Positions 31,741-42,206 of a stretch of DNA of 64,000 bases are shown in pieces. The DNA is from Actinostola sp. cb2023 (Eukaryota; Cnidaria; Anthozoa; Actiniaria; Actinostolidae). Where the stretch lies: positions 124,001 through 188,000 of the forward strand of contig JAUJYZ010000972.1 of assembly GCA_033675265.1 (NCBI GenBank), read 5' to 3'. A model generated the notes under the pieces. The model had not been told where the DNA came from. It made no database searches and saw nothing but the letters and a program-made list of their open reading frames with translations. Both the position numbers and the translations under genes were made by a program. How positions within the stretch are numbered: position 1 is the stretch's first letter; each line of letters starts with the position of its first letter.

Positions 31741-33409
31741 TTACTCAACAATGTTCATAAATCTAGTCTCTGGGGTTGCTTGACTGTGCGACCACTTCTT
31801 TTTGTTACTTCTGGACCAGTGTCTCCGGTAGTGGTAGACTCTAACGTCGGTGTTGGTTGTGCTGTTGGCAGGTGTTGTTCTACAAAGCTTTCCTGTACAT
31901 ATGCTTGGTTGGCCAGTTGACCTCAGCTGTACTCTGTTGCGTCGCAGCTCAGAACCACTTGGTGTCTTCACAATATATGATCGAGGTTCGTCGCACTTTC
32001 CCTTCACATCACCAGTATCCCAAGTCTTTGACTGAGGTCAGTACGCTGCAACAGGTTGTCCTGGGCGCAGCTCTTGTAGTTCTCTGGTTGGCTTATGGCT
32101 GTGCTGCTGCCTCTGGCTCTATTGGCGATGTTGCAGGCGCTCCTCATCAACTTCGCTTGATAGAGAGCGTTGGTATCTCCCACTAGAAGGTATCTGTGTG
32201 CGATTAACTCTGTGGCTAAGAAGCTTTGCTGGGGCAGGTAGCTTGCTATCAACAGGGGTAGTGCGGTAATTCAGAAGTCCTAGATATGGATCTTATCCTG
32301 ACAGGTTCTTTACCGTCTGTACCATTCTTTCGCTGAAACCATTGCTCTGTGGGTATAGAGGCGAACTTGTGACGTGGTTAACTCCCCAAACATTACAGAA
32401 TGTCTGGAAGTCTTGGCTGCATGCTGTATTGAGGGCCGTTGTCTGTGATTAGGGTCTTTGGAATACCGTAATTTGAGATGAATTATTACAGCAGATGATG
32501 TAGTTGCATGGAGCTTTCTCACAATTGGGAATTTGCTGTAGTAATCTGCCACTAGTAAGTACTGAGCACCCTTGTAGTCAATTACAAATAGGTCGAATCC
32601 CAGTTTCTGCCAGGGAAAGCTGGGTAGGTTATGTTGTTGTAATGGCTCTGCCTGCTGTTGTTTGGAGTAATGTAGGCAGGTAGCACAGTTTGTAGCCATG
32701 TCTTTCATGTCTTTGGAAATACCTGGACAGAACAGGCAGTCCTTTGCCTTGAGTAGGCACTTCTCTACTCCCATGTGACCTTTATTGGTGTACAATGTCC
32801 AACATCGGTAGGCGTAGCCTCTCAGGGATTACTATGCGGTGGCCTTTCAGTACGATTCCATTTTCGACGCTCAGATCTTCTCGGAAATTCCATTATTCCT
32901 TGAGGTCGAGAGGGCAGTCCTCCTTGTACTCGGGCCACCCATGATATACCACATCTTTCAAGTGACATAGCGTGACGTCGTCATGAGTAAAGTCGCGTTA
33001 ATCTCTTGTAGTTTAGCAGGGGTTGCAGGTAGAGTGCGTGTGACAGTGTCTACTTCAATGCGTGGATCGTCGTCTGTAGCAGGCGATTCCATGTAGCTCA
33101 CACGTGAGAGGGCGTCAGCCACAACATTTGTCTTACCAGGTATATATGTTACCTGTGCTTCATACTTCGACATTCGTAGTAGCATTCTCTGTAGACGTGG
33201 AGACGCGCTACTATGCTTTTCTTCCATATGCTCTCCAGCGGTTTGTGATCAGTTTCAATCGCCACTTTCTTGCCATATAGGTAGTGATGGAATTTCTCAA
33301 GGGTCCAAAATGTAGCAAGTAATTCTCTTTCAATGTTACTGTATCGTGACTTTGCATCAGTCAGTGAACGACTTGCGTAGCATACTGGTTTGCCATCCTG
33401 CATCAACAC
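31741..33409 (-). pseudogene. Gypsy A RNase H and integrase region, broken
   Basis: RNase H signature words YASRSLTDAKSRYS and ATFWTLEKFHHYLYG lie at 33149-33409, and the linker TYIPGKTNVVADALSRV near 33150. An integrase zinc-binding segment (HMGVEKC...NCATCLHY) and the first catalytic Asp region follow at 32310-32795. A C-terminal scrap (KCDEPRSYIVKTPSGSELRRN) lies at 31900-32007. Frame changes separate all four. Confidence 0.85.
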
Positions 33410-33619
33410 GCATCCAATTCCTTACATGCTGGCGTCTGATTGGATCACATTTTCTTTATCTTTGTCGTAGTACGCTAGTATTGGTGCCTTGACAATAGCT
33501 TGCTTGATTTCTTGGAACGCTCGCTGGTGCTCTGTCTGCCATATGAATGGCATCTCTTTTTTCATTAGGTTGCGGATGGGTTCTGATATCTGTGCTATTA
33601 TAGGTGAACATCTGTTTAA

Positions 33620-33932
33620 CTAGTTGACCATTCCCATAAATGACTGTAGCTCCTTGAGATTCTGGATTTTTCTCTCGTCACTCTTGAGTCCCTCAGGAGT
33701 CCACTTTAGTCCGAAGAATGAGGTCTCTGCTACCTTGAATTGGAACTTGTCTGGATTGAACTTGACGTTGTTTCGCCTTGCTGTGTCGAGGACTCCTAGT
33801 ATGTGTTGGTCGTGCTGGTCCTCACCAGTTTCATAAATGAAGGTGTCGTCTGCGATACCACTAACTCCCTTGAGCCCACCAAAGGTGTAGTTCATTTTCT
33901 CTTGGAATACGTCGCCGTTGCATGTTAGGCCA

Positions 33933-33974
<42 letters not shown>

Positions 33975-34425
33975 GGTTTACAGTGTGGACACTCGAACCG
34001 TGAACACTTCAAGTTTTTTTCGAACTTTTTTTTTCGAACTTTCGATTGCCTCACAGCCTCTCAAATGCAGCATTGAGTTTTAAATACACTTAGTGATCAA
34101 AATAAATCATTTTTCTGATCAATTTGCTCAATCGATAATTTATATATTTGTGTTAGAAAAAAAACTAAGTGTTCACGGTTCGAGTGTCCATACTGTAATC
34201 ACAGTATATCTACATAGTAGCTTTACATCTGTGAACTGATAAGAAACTAAACTTAAAACCAAAAATAGATAATAATGATAATAATAATAATGTACTAAAT
34301 ATATTTAAAAAAAGATATAAAATATATGTATAATATGAAGATATAAATGGTAGACATGTCCATCTGTATTTCCCCCATGGGGTATTGAAGGTACAAAGCT
34401 TGCTGTTTTCTTCGTCTAGTTTCAC
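33620..34425 (-). pseudogene. Gypsy A reverse transcriptase, split by an insertion
   Basis: The N-terminal side ends at FNTPWGKYRWTCLPF (34345) and the C-terminal side resumes at 33931, holding the palm-to-thumb part with KFNPDKFQFKV. The interruption (33935-34344) falls between two adjacent codons. The usual YxDD catalytic motif is altered on this copy, reading GIADDTF. Confidence 0.82.
33935..34344. mobile_element. Insertion in gypsy A RT: ATA/ATT-rich tract plus foldback MITE
   Basis: A (AAT)n run (33935-33972) is followed by a foldback with arms gtggacactcgaaccgtgaa and the complement ending cacggttcgagtgtcca, and then an AT-rich tail. AAAT at both junctions may be the target duplication. 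Confidence 0.75.
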
Positions 34426-34699
34426 CTGCCAATAACCACTTCGCGCGTCCAGGATACTGAAGTGTGTGGCACCACTGACCTTTGGTATGACATCATCGAC
34501 ATCTGATGTAGTATGGGTTGCGCTTCACAGCTTTGTTAAGATCGCGAGGGTCTAGGCAGATACGGATTGATCCATTCGGCTTGGTTGTGACGACAGTGTA
34601 GCTGATCCATGGAGTGTATTCATCTTTTACCTCACAGAGTATCCCCAGCTCTTGTAATCTCTTGAGCTCCTCTTTGTAAGCTTATTGTAGGTGGACGGG

Positions 34700-35202
34700 C
34701 ACCTTTCGTGGAGTATGTTGGATTGGGGACACATTGGGGTCAACCTCGATGTGGTACTCTGGACCAGGAAAACATCCAATTCCTGTAAATACATCTTTAT
34801 ATTCCTTCAGAATGTACTCTTTGGACAAAGGGCAATGGTGTTGCTGCTTGCCTTTTGCATTGACGGTGCCTTCGGGGGGTGTTTGCACTGGGCCTGGCTT
34901 CAACCGGCCAGTTGAGCTTCAGAAGGTTTAGGCCCTGTGCAGTCAAATTTCCAATTATGGCAGGTCCGGTGACATCTGCCACTTCGACAGAGATAGCTTG
35001 TGGCGTGGAATCACTGGGTCCCTGTACAAACACTTTGCAAGATCCTATGGTTGGAATTTGGGTCCCCCCATATGCAGATAGCTTTACTGTAGATTTTTGT
35101 AGACCTGGCTATATGCGGCAAAGGTTATAGTACAAAGCATTGGGAATAATGTTAGTCTCAGCCCCTAAGTCAATCTTGCATATGACACTTATTTGCTCAC
35201 TC
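34700..35202 (-). pseudogene. Gypsy A aspartic protease and RT start, broken
   Basis: Encodes a retropepsin-like block with DLGAETN (the family's D-S/T-G with Leu in place of Ser/Thr), then ISVEVADVTGPAIIGN, and, after a shift, the linker to RT (FPGPEYHIEVDPNVSPIQH). An L1-like element cuts it off upstream at 35215. Confidence 0.75.
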
Positions 35203-35214
35203 TCTGGCTTAGAT

Positions 35215-36793
35215 TTTGTTTTAAATACATTTTTATTACATTTCATTTCTTACAACAAGTTATAAGTTATGTAATTACAATATAGATATTACTTTACTTT
35301 GTACTACAGATATTACAATATACAAAATAAATATATAAACAAATGAAAAAAAAGGGGAGACTCTCGATAAAATACATTATTAAAAGTTCAGTGGGGTTAT
35401 GACAGATTCTTTCTCAGCCATTATAATTTTGAAGAAGATATGATGTCAGTGGCGCCCATTTCTTATTGTGATAGTCCAAAATGTTTTTAGATTTTGCAAT
35501 TTCATGTTCTATATAATAGGTTTGTGTTAACTTTTTGAACAGAAACTTTATGTCAGAGGTTTTTTTTCTGATTTTGCTTTGGAAGATCATATATTTACTT
35601 TCTAGAATGATATAATTTATTAAGATGCTGTTTTTTTCCAGATTTAAAATTCCAAATAAGATGTCACGTGTGTCAAATGTTCGGTCGAAGTTTAATTGAT
35701 CTTTTAGCAAGGTTTCGAGTTTTGACCAGAATAACTTTACTTTAGGACAAAGGACCAGGAGATGTTGTAGTGTTTCAAAATCTGTTTGTTAAAAATAGCA
35801 GAGTGGATATTCAACTTTTTAAAATTTAAATAGCTTTTCATTTGTATATAAAATTCGGTGGAGTATTTTGAACTGAAATTCTCTTAGTTTTGTGTCCAAA
35901 GTTGTCTTGAAGGGGAGTAAATATGTTTTCTCCCAGAACAAAGTATGACTTTCTGTGTTATAAACACTCTCATAGTAGAAGGCAGCTGTTGGTTTATTTA
36001 ATATTTTTTTTGATGATCCTATCATACAAAGGTTTGGATTGCAATTTATCTAGTCTCATTATTTCTTCATCAAAACAGAGGGAAATTTGGCTAAAATCTG
36101 TTTTTGTGATCTGTTCGTATTGATAATTTTCCGCCATTCTTGCGGGAGGGCATCGAACATGCCAAAAATTAAGAAATTTTCTACCAGAGTTAGAGTTGAA
36201 AGAAAAGGCTAGGCTCCTGCCCAATAATGAGATTTCCTACATTGTCAAAAAGATCGCCTACCTTATGCATGCCTAGTTGAAACATTTTTTTATTATATAC
36301 TGAATATAATTTCCTACACAAATATATTTATTGTTCCACAGAATGAGAATGACTATTTCCTCCAATCTGGTTGGGGTGTGCGTGTTAACTTTGGACCATG
36401 TTTTAAGACACTCTTTGTAAAAATCAGGAATTGTTATGGCAAGTTTATCATATTGAAACATACAATGCAGTAATAGTTTTCCGCCAACACGTTTTAAATA
36501 TTGATCCAAAAAAAGCTTCCATCCTGCAGGATAGGGTTCTAAATATTTTTTAATACACATTATTCTCTGAAAGGAGATCATGGACTCAATTTCTGGCATG
36601 CCTAGTCCACCATTTTCTATTGGATTTATCAAAACTGTTCGCTTCACTTTATCTTTTCCTTTCCAGACGAAAGAGTAGAGCAGAGTATTGATTGTTTGTA
36701 TGAACTACCTTTTCTTGTATGGGATAAGCATTGTACGGTATATAATTTTTGGTATAGCGAACGACTTAATCACTTGAATTCTTCCAATTAATG
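35215..36793 (-). mobile_element. 5'-truncated L1-like LINE nested in gypsy A
   Basis: A 12-bp target duplication, tctggcttagat, flanks it at 35203-35214 and 36794-36805. Minus-strand fragments carry typical LINE ORF2 C-terminal words: NGGLGMPEIESMI (36600 region), then FQFKILHRILYTNEKLFKF (about 35820-35880). The 3' end is A-rich (ttaaaacaaaa). Frames are shifted several times. About 1.6 kb is all that remains, lacking the endonuclease and the RT core. Confidence 0.88.
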
Positions 36794-36805
36794 TCTGGCT
36801 TAGAT

Positions 36806-37798
36806 GACAGTTTAACTTGCAATAGGGCTTTCTCTTTAAATGAAACTGTATTTACATTACTGTAATTGGTGGGTGTAGCAAGGATGGGTCCCAGAAATAG
36901 GCGATCATTAACATTCTGCGATAATTCATTTACATTGGGTACTGTTTCAACCTCTACTTCATGGACTCTTTTCTTCTTCAAACATACTTTGGCAAAGTGT
37001 CCCCTTTTATTGCAATAATGACACCACATCTCTAGCTGGACACCTATCCCTTGGGTGTGCACTTTGTCAACACCCAAAACATGTGTGTGTTTTATTAGTG
37101 GGTCTCTCTTGAGACTCTCCATGAGGTGTTGGCTGACTAGGTCGTGATATTTGATAGTCTGGCTTACCTGGAGCCTTTTGACCTAATTTGTATTTGTGTA
37201 GGGCATGTACATCTGTTGTCTTGTTCATTATCTTCATTTGATTGTCGGCAGATTCTTCTGCTTTCGCCAGATTCTTTTCCTTTTGAAAGGTTAGCAGATC
37301 TCCCTACTTTAGGCATTCTTTTCTGACCCTGGTCGAACTCATCCCGAACACGAAGTAATCTCGTAGATAGCGATCCTGTTGGTCTGTTGGGTAGTTGGCT
37401 TCCTTGACCAGTACTAGTCTCAGTCTTGAGATGAATTCTTCGATTGACATTACCCTGGTTTAGGTTATATAACTCCCACGTCGCCATAAGCTCGTTGGAA
37501 TGGGGCTTTACTGCGCTTTCAAAGCCTTCCCAGTAGTATTTCAGCTTTTTCTGATCGTCTTCTTGTAGGTCCCAACTGTTGAATAGCTCGATACCACGTT
37601 CGCCTGACCAATATACCAAATATTTACACAATACAGCTTCGTCTGTCTTGACAAGAGGACCTGTAGACAACAATTCGCATTGTTGTTTCCACATTTTGTA
37701 TCGACTGTATAATCTTTCATTAGACTACTCCAGTCGATTGTTGGACCTTTTAGTATCGATGCCACCATTTTGTACTCATTACCAGAAATTACGGACAT
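36806..37798 (-). pseudogene. Gypsy A gag with zinc knuckle, broken
   Basis: Starts near 37798 (MSVISGNEYK) and shifts frame into a capsid-like stretch (ELMATWELYNLNQGN). It ends with a CCHC knuckle, CHYCNKRGHFAKVC (about 37000-37040). Basic residues follow the knuckle. Confidence 0.8.
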
Positions 37799-38803
37799 CT
37801 GACGTCACGGTATTAGTTTTCAGTACGATCGACATTTCAAAATGGCCGCTCAACAACACAAAGAAATGTATGGGACTTCAAATGTAATTTGAAATTTTGA
37901 CATTTATACAGCTTTGAATTTTAGGTGCCGACTTCCAGACGTAAAATATAGTCTTTATAACATATTCTGTGAACATTTTTGCATCGTTTAATTCATTGCA
38001 CTGGACGCAAAATGGATCCAAAACAACAACGAATATTGACAATACATGCCCCTTAATCGAGCAAAAAAAGTGTTACCTGCATTACTTTCCGAGCTTTAAA
38101 CTTTCGATGATTGCATGGATCCATCGGTGCCGACATCTCCAACATTGCCTCAACTCACAGTAAGTCTAAATCCGTCAAAATGATATGATTTCGATGATAC
38201 AAAAGGCCGCAAACCACAAGTGAAAAAGCACTATTTCTCGGAGGCCTTGAGCAAACATCTGAGCTGTTGAATGTCCTGAAATCACCAAGAAATCACCCAA
38301 AATATAGCAATTTTCGCCGTTTGATTCCGACATTTTACAAGAACTTAGTAGCCTGGTAGTTTTATGTGTGATATTGCTGTTCAAAGAAGGTGAAGGCTCC
38401 TAAAAGCGGGAAATTCAAACTCATAGTTCATGGATTGGGCTTCCTGTGTTCTTTTTAAAATTTCGAAGTGTCAAGAGTGAGTCGTTCGTACTCTGTGCCG
38501 AGCGTAAGCAAGCTCTTCAATATTAAATCTATCAACCACAACACAAACGCTTGGTATTTCTAAACAAACTTAGAGTAGTTTGGTTTTGATGAATTGATTT
38601 ATTTTGATATAAATTCGAGGAGAATTTCGGACTGCCAGTAGACCGCTGGTCATAATATCGCGGAAGTAAAATGTCCGTAATTTCTGGTAATGCGATCGTG
38701 AGTCGCTTCAACAATAACTTGAGAATTTCGTCACTTACACCAGTGAGATGACTTTTATTTTACTTCAGCAGCGAGGGTATTGTCGATCCCACTTCTAACG
38801 CCA
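37799..38803. other. Gypsy A 5' leader with inverted copy of the gag start
   Basis: The first 21 bases of gag (complement at 37778-37798) recur in opposite orientation at 38672-38692 (atgtccgtaatttctggtaa). The sequence between, about 870 bp, has no gag or pol similarity and contains one copy of the ttgggcttcctgtg motif at 38436. It may be another nested element or a rearranged leader. Confidence 0.55.
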
Positions 38804-38953
38804 TGTAAAGGTATTGAGGATGTCCGAGATGGGTCGTAAATATGCTTTTATTCGAGCCCGATTAACTGAACCGACTTTACAATAACATGTGCTTTTTACC
38901 CGAATGGTCTGCGCATGCGCGAACATAACTTGTCTAATTTTGATTATATGACA
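38804..38953 (-). repeat. 5' LTR of gypsy A
   Basis: Partner of the LTR at 31440-31592, followed outward by the ATGGG duplication. A probable primer binding site begins at 38803 reading leftward. Confidence 0.92.
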
Positions 38954-39421
38954 ATGGGAATCACAAGTGACCTTGCATGCCCTCAGTCTTGGTCCAGACA
39001 GCAACAGTGAAAAATGTCACCTAATCTTGACCCCAGTGTGCAGTTTGGATTTCATCTTGAAATTTACAGGTATAGTTTTCAGCGAAATCAAGTTGTATCA
39101 CAGCTTCTTCTTTTAGTGTTAGATTGTCTTTCTTGTCTGATCTTCAAAAAATCTTGCTTGTTTTCGCTTCACAAACACGTGTTCAAGGAAAAATGGCATC
39201 TTATCTTTCAGATCCTTGAGTGCATCATGAACTTGACCCTCTTTACAGACTTTCTGCATCTTTTTCACACTTTTCACGCTTTTCCTTTTGTAGCTTTGAC
39301 CAACTGTTCCACGCGCTCCCACTGATGCCATGTCGTTTGCCTTTCAAGGCTGGCTTTATCTCTTATTTCCTGAAACCAGCTGGGACAATTTGCACACTTC
39401 CCAAGCATGCAAAGCTCTTTT
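38954..39421 (-). pseudogene. Decayed DNA-transposon gene, N-terminal part
   Basis: Reads, with frame changes, CMLGKCANCPSWFQEIRDK; then EGQVHDALKDLKDKMPFFLEH and VFVKRKQARFFED; then EEAVIQLDFAENYT. These words occur in this order in transposase-like proteins of sponges and cnidarians as I remember them. Its continuation is at 31434 and below; the gypsy A insertion separates the halves. Confidence 0.7.
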
Positions 39422-39440
39422 TTTTAAATTGTAAATAAAC

Positions 39441-39548
39441 GTTTTTACAATACATGGACTTACATTATACAATGTAGATTTTACAATACATGGACTTACA
39501 TTATACAATGTAGATTTTACAATACATGGACTTACATTATACAATACA
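39441..39548. repeat. Three tandem copies of a ~36-bp unit
   Basis: Unit tacaatacatggacttacat plus tatacaatgtagatttt. Two copies are identical; the third ends in acaatacaat. Confidence 0.9.
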
Positions 39549-39700
39549 ATATATATAATTATTTTACAAAGGCTACTATTTCATTTATAGATAATTACAT
39601 TGGAAAATTAGATTTTTTTCTAATAAAAGATCTACATTTTTTATAGTATTTTTCCCCATTTTTCATGATACGCGAGCATTGTACTATCTCTCTTTGCTAT

Positions 39701-39833
39701 TGTAACGAACTACAGTTCCGTAAAAAATGGGTTTATTCGCTTGATAAATAACACAGCTTTACAACTTCTTTACTGAACTATCAACGTACACACACACTCA
39801 GTTCCAGTCTCTGGGCGGGGCAAATACATTACA
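39701..39833 (-). repeat. 3' LTR of gypsy B
   Basis: Boundaries come from the terminal TG...CA, the adjoining polypurine tract at 39834-39850, and the short length typical of this clade. The partner is missing, so the limits are less certain than for gypsy A. Confidence 0.7.
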
Positions 39834-40084
39834 CTGCCCCCCTCCAAGATGGGGACACGCCCCGTGTCCCAAATAAACTGAACTTTAAACGTCTACAAAA
39901 TAGTCTTTAGCCCAGCTTGGAGCTCTTCTGGATCACGCCGACCGCCCTGAAGTCCTTGAGTTGCTGTTCTTGTTCTCCCTTGCGTAGCTTGACTTGCCAT
40001 CCGGCCGGGGCCCCTGATCGAGGACAACTGGTCCCTCCTTGGCAAGGGGCGGACCCGAGGGCATCACGTTGCGCTTCTTCGAGT

Positions 40085-41156
40085 CTACTTATTACTGTCC
40101 AAAGTACTTGGTGGGGGCTGATGGCTTGTCCCTCCTACGGAAGGCTCACTGGATTTTTCCTGCTGGGGGTGAAGCCAAGTGGGTACGGCATCTCCATTGT
40201 ATGGGCGCAACCGATCGTGGTGTATTACCCTTGGCTTAGACTGAGGGGTCTTCTGGATCCTGTACACAACGTCACTTATTCTCTTGAGTACAATGAAAGG
40301 ACCCTCCCAAGGGCGCTGCAGGCATGGTGAGATCTTGTTCTTCCTCTTAGGGTTGTAAAACCACACCACAGCGCCCCGGTCATAAATACGCTGGTTTAGC
40401 CGTTGGTCGTACTTTTGTCTTTGGCTTTCGCTTTCGATATTTAAGTGTTCCCTGGCGTACCGATGCACCCGTTTGATCTTTTCTTGCAGTGTCTGTACGT
40501 ATTCGCTGACCTCCTCACCCGCCTTGTCGATGTCCGGCGGACTGAACAGCAGATCCACTGGAAGACTTACCTATCTGCCGAACATCAGCTCACTTGGGGA
40601 GCAGCCAGTGGTCTCGTGCACCGCGGATCGATATGCCATCATGAGCATGGGTAGGTGCCGGTCCCAGTCATGAAGGTTTTCGTCCACAAACTTCGCAGGC
40701 ATGTTCTTTAGGGTTCGATTAAACCGCGCCACCATCCCATCCGACTGTGGCCTCAGTGGAGTGGTCCTCGTCTTTTCCATTCCAAGTATCTTGTCAACTT
40801 CCTTGAAGAGAGCCGATTCAAAGTTGCGGCCCTGATCCGAGTGTATCTCCCTCAGTCCACTTTGTAAAGTAGTCGCCAACTACAAGCACATACTTGTTAC
40901 CCCGGTCCGAGCGCGTGAGCGGTCCCGTGATATCCACCGCAATTCTTTGTAGGGGTGCGCCAACGTTGTAAGTTCTCATCCCGGCTTTGGGTTTATTTGG
41001 GGGTCCGCCCCTCGATGCACAGGTATCACAGCGTTGGCACCATCGTCGTACATATTGCGTGTAGCCATTCCAGTAAAACCGCTCCTTGACTCTTGCTACC
41101 GTCTTCGTTATCCCCAGATGGCCTGAGGTTGGGCTGTTATGTAGCTGATTCAGCAC
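40085..41156 (-). pseudogene. Gypsy B integrase, deleted and mutated
   Basis: The zinc-binding HHCC part (HNSPTSGHLGITK to CQRCDTC) and the first catalytic block (IAVDITGPLTRSDRGNKYVL) are at 40860-41156. The second Asp (REIHSDQGRNFE) and the third block follow at 40571-40860. Between KWTE and REIHSDQG about 25 residues are missing, with a frame change. In the third block the catalytic Glu is Ala (DGMVARFNRTL). A C-terminal GPF/Y-like segment (GPFIVLKRISDVVYRIQ) is at 40085-40558. Confidence 0.88.
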
Positions 41157-41461
41157 CTCTGCTCTTTAACTATGAAGAAGAACTAGCTCTAAGGAAACGC
41201 TATCTCAAGCCTCCGTCTCCCATTGTCGGTATAGCACACCATCTTTTAACACCATCCGATTCCACTGGGCCCAGTACGATTTCGCATCTGGACCTTCCCT
41301 TGCGACCTTCATTCCACTGGGGGCGTGTGGTACCCTTCTCTTTCCAAGTGATCATTTTTGCCACGCCCTCATCGGCACGTTGTTCCTTGCGAATATCTTC
41401 TGACCACCATTGTTGTACCCACGTTGCCTCTTGCTTTTTTACGGTGGGCTTCTTGACGATG

Positions 41462-41863
41462 TTACATGGAACGGCCTCTCCTCCCCTCTTTCCTCATCCT
41501 AATTTCCTTCTCCTCTTCCTTCGCGCACTTGTTACACTCCCGAGAAGGTCGTCTGGAGAGTCCGTCTGTGTTGCCATGACTGCCGCCCCTGCGGTACTCA
41601 ATGTCAAACTCATACATAGAGAGTTCTTCTAGCCAACGAGCCATTTGGCCATCGGGGTTACGGAAACTCATAAGCCACTGCAGTGCTCCGTGGTCTGTGC
41701 GGATCTTGAAGCTCTTCCCTACGAGGTAATGGCGAAAGTTCCAGATAGCCAAGATGACCGCGAGCAACTCTCGCCTGGTTACACAGTAGTTGTGTTCCGT
41801 CTTCGTCAGTGTCCAGCTGAAGTATGCAACTACTCTCTCGCATCCATCTCTCTGCTGGGACAA
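41462..41863 (-). pseudogene. Gypsy B RNase H
   Basis: Open over 133 residues with the RNase H words CVTRRELLAVILAIWNFRHYL, TDHGALQWL and the chain-end SYEFDIEYRRG-type block (here MYEFDIEYRRGGSHGNTDGLSRRP). The start of the domain lies in neighbouring frames at 41863-42010. Confidence 0.85.
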
Positions 41864-42206
41864 GACCGCACCAACCCAGGTGTTACTCGCATCGGTGTCG
41901 AGGATGGAACTTTCATCAGCATTGGTACGTAAATGCCAGAATAGGCGATGCCATCAGGCGACCCTTCAGAAGCTCGAAAGACTGGTCACACGCCTCCATT
42001 CACACGAAGTTGGTCACCCTCTCCTGTAGCCTGTATAGGGGCTTAGCAACATCAGCGAATCCCTTAACATACCGGCGTTACTACGAACACAGACCCAGAA
42101 AGGACTGCAGGTCCTTGGTGCTCGTCGGGACAGGCCAGTCCTTTATTGCCGAGATCTTGTCGGGATCTGTCGAGACTCCCTCCTGACTTACCACGTGTCC
42201 AGATAT

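Larger units (their letters stand above)
31440..38953 (-). mobile_element. Ty3/gypsy LTR retrotransposon A, decayed, minus strand
   Basis: Two ~150-bp LTRs (31440-31592 and 38804-38953) begin TGTAAA and end GACA on the plus strand. The host flanks carry identical ATGGG duplications at 31435-31439 and 38954-38958, so the element is complete at both ends. Just inside the 5' LTR, TGGCGTTAGAAGTGGGAT is a likely tRNA primer site. Gag, zinc knuckle, protease, reverse transcriptase, RNase H and integrase segments follow in the usual Ty3 order, each with stops or shifts. Two later insertions, 35215-36793 and 33935-34344, split it. It landed inside the DNA transposon at 29515-39421. It is not functional. 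Confidence 0.93.
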
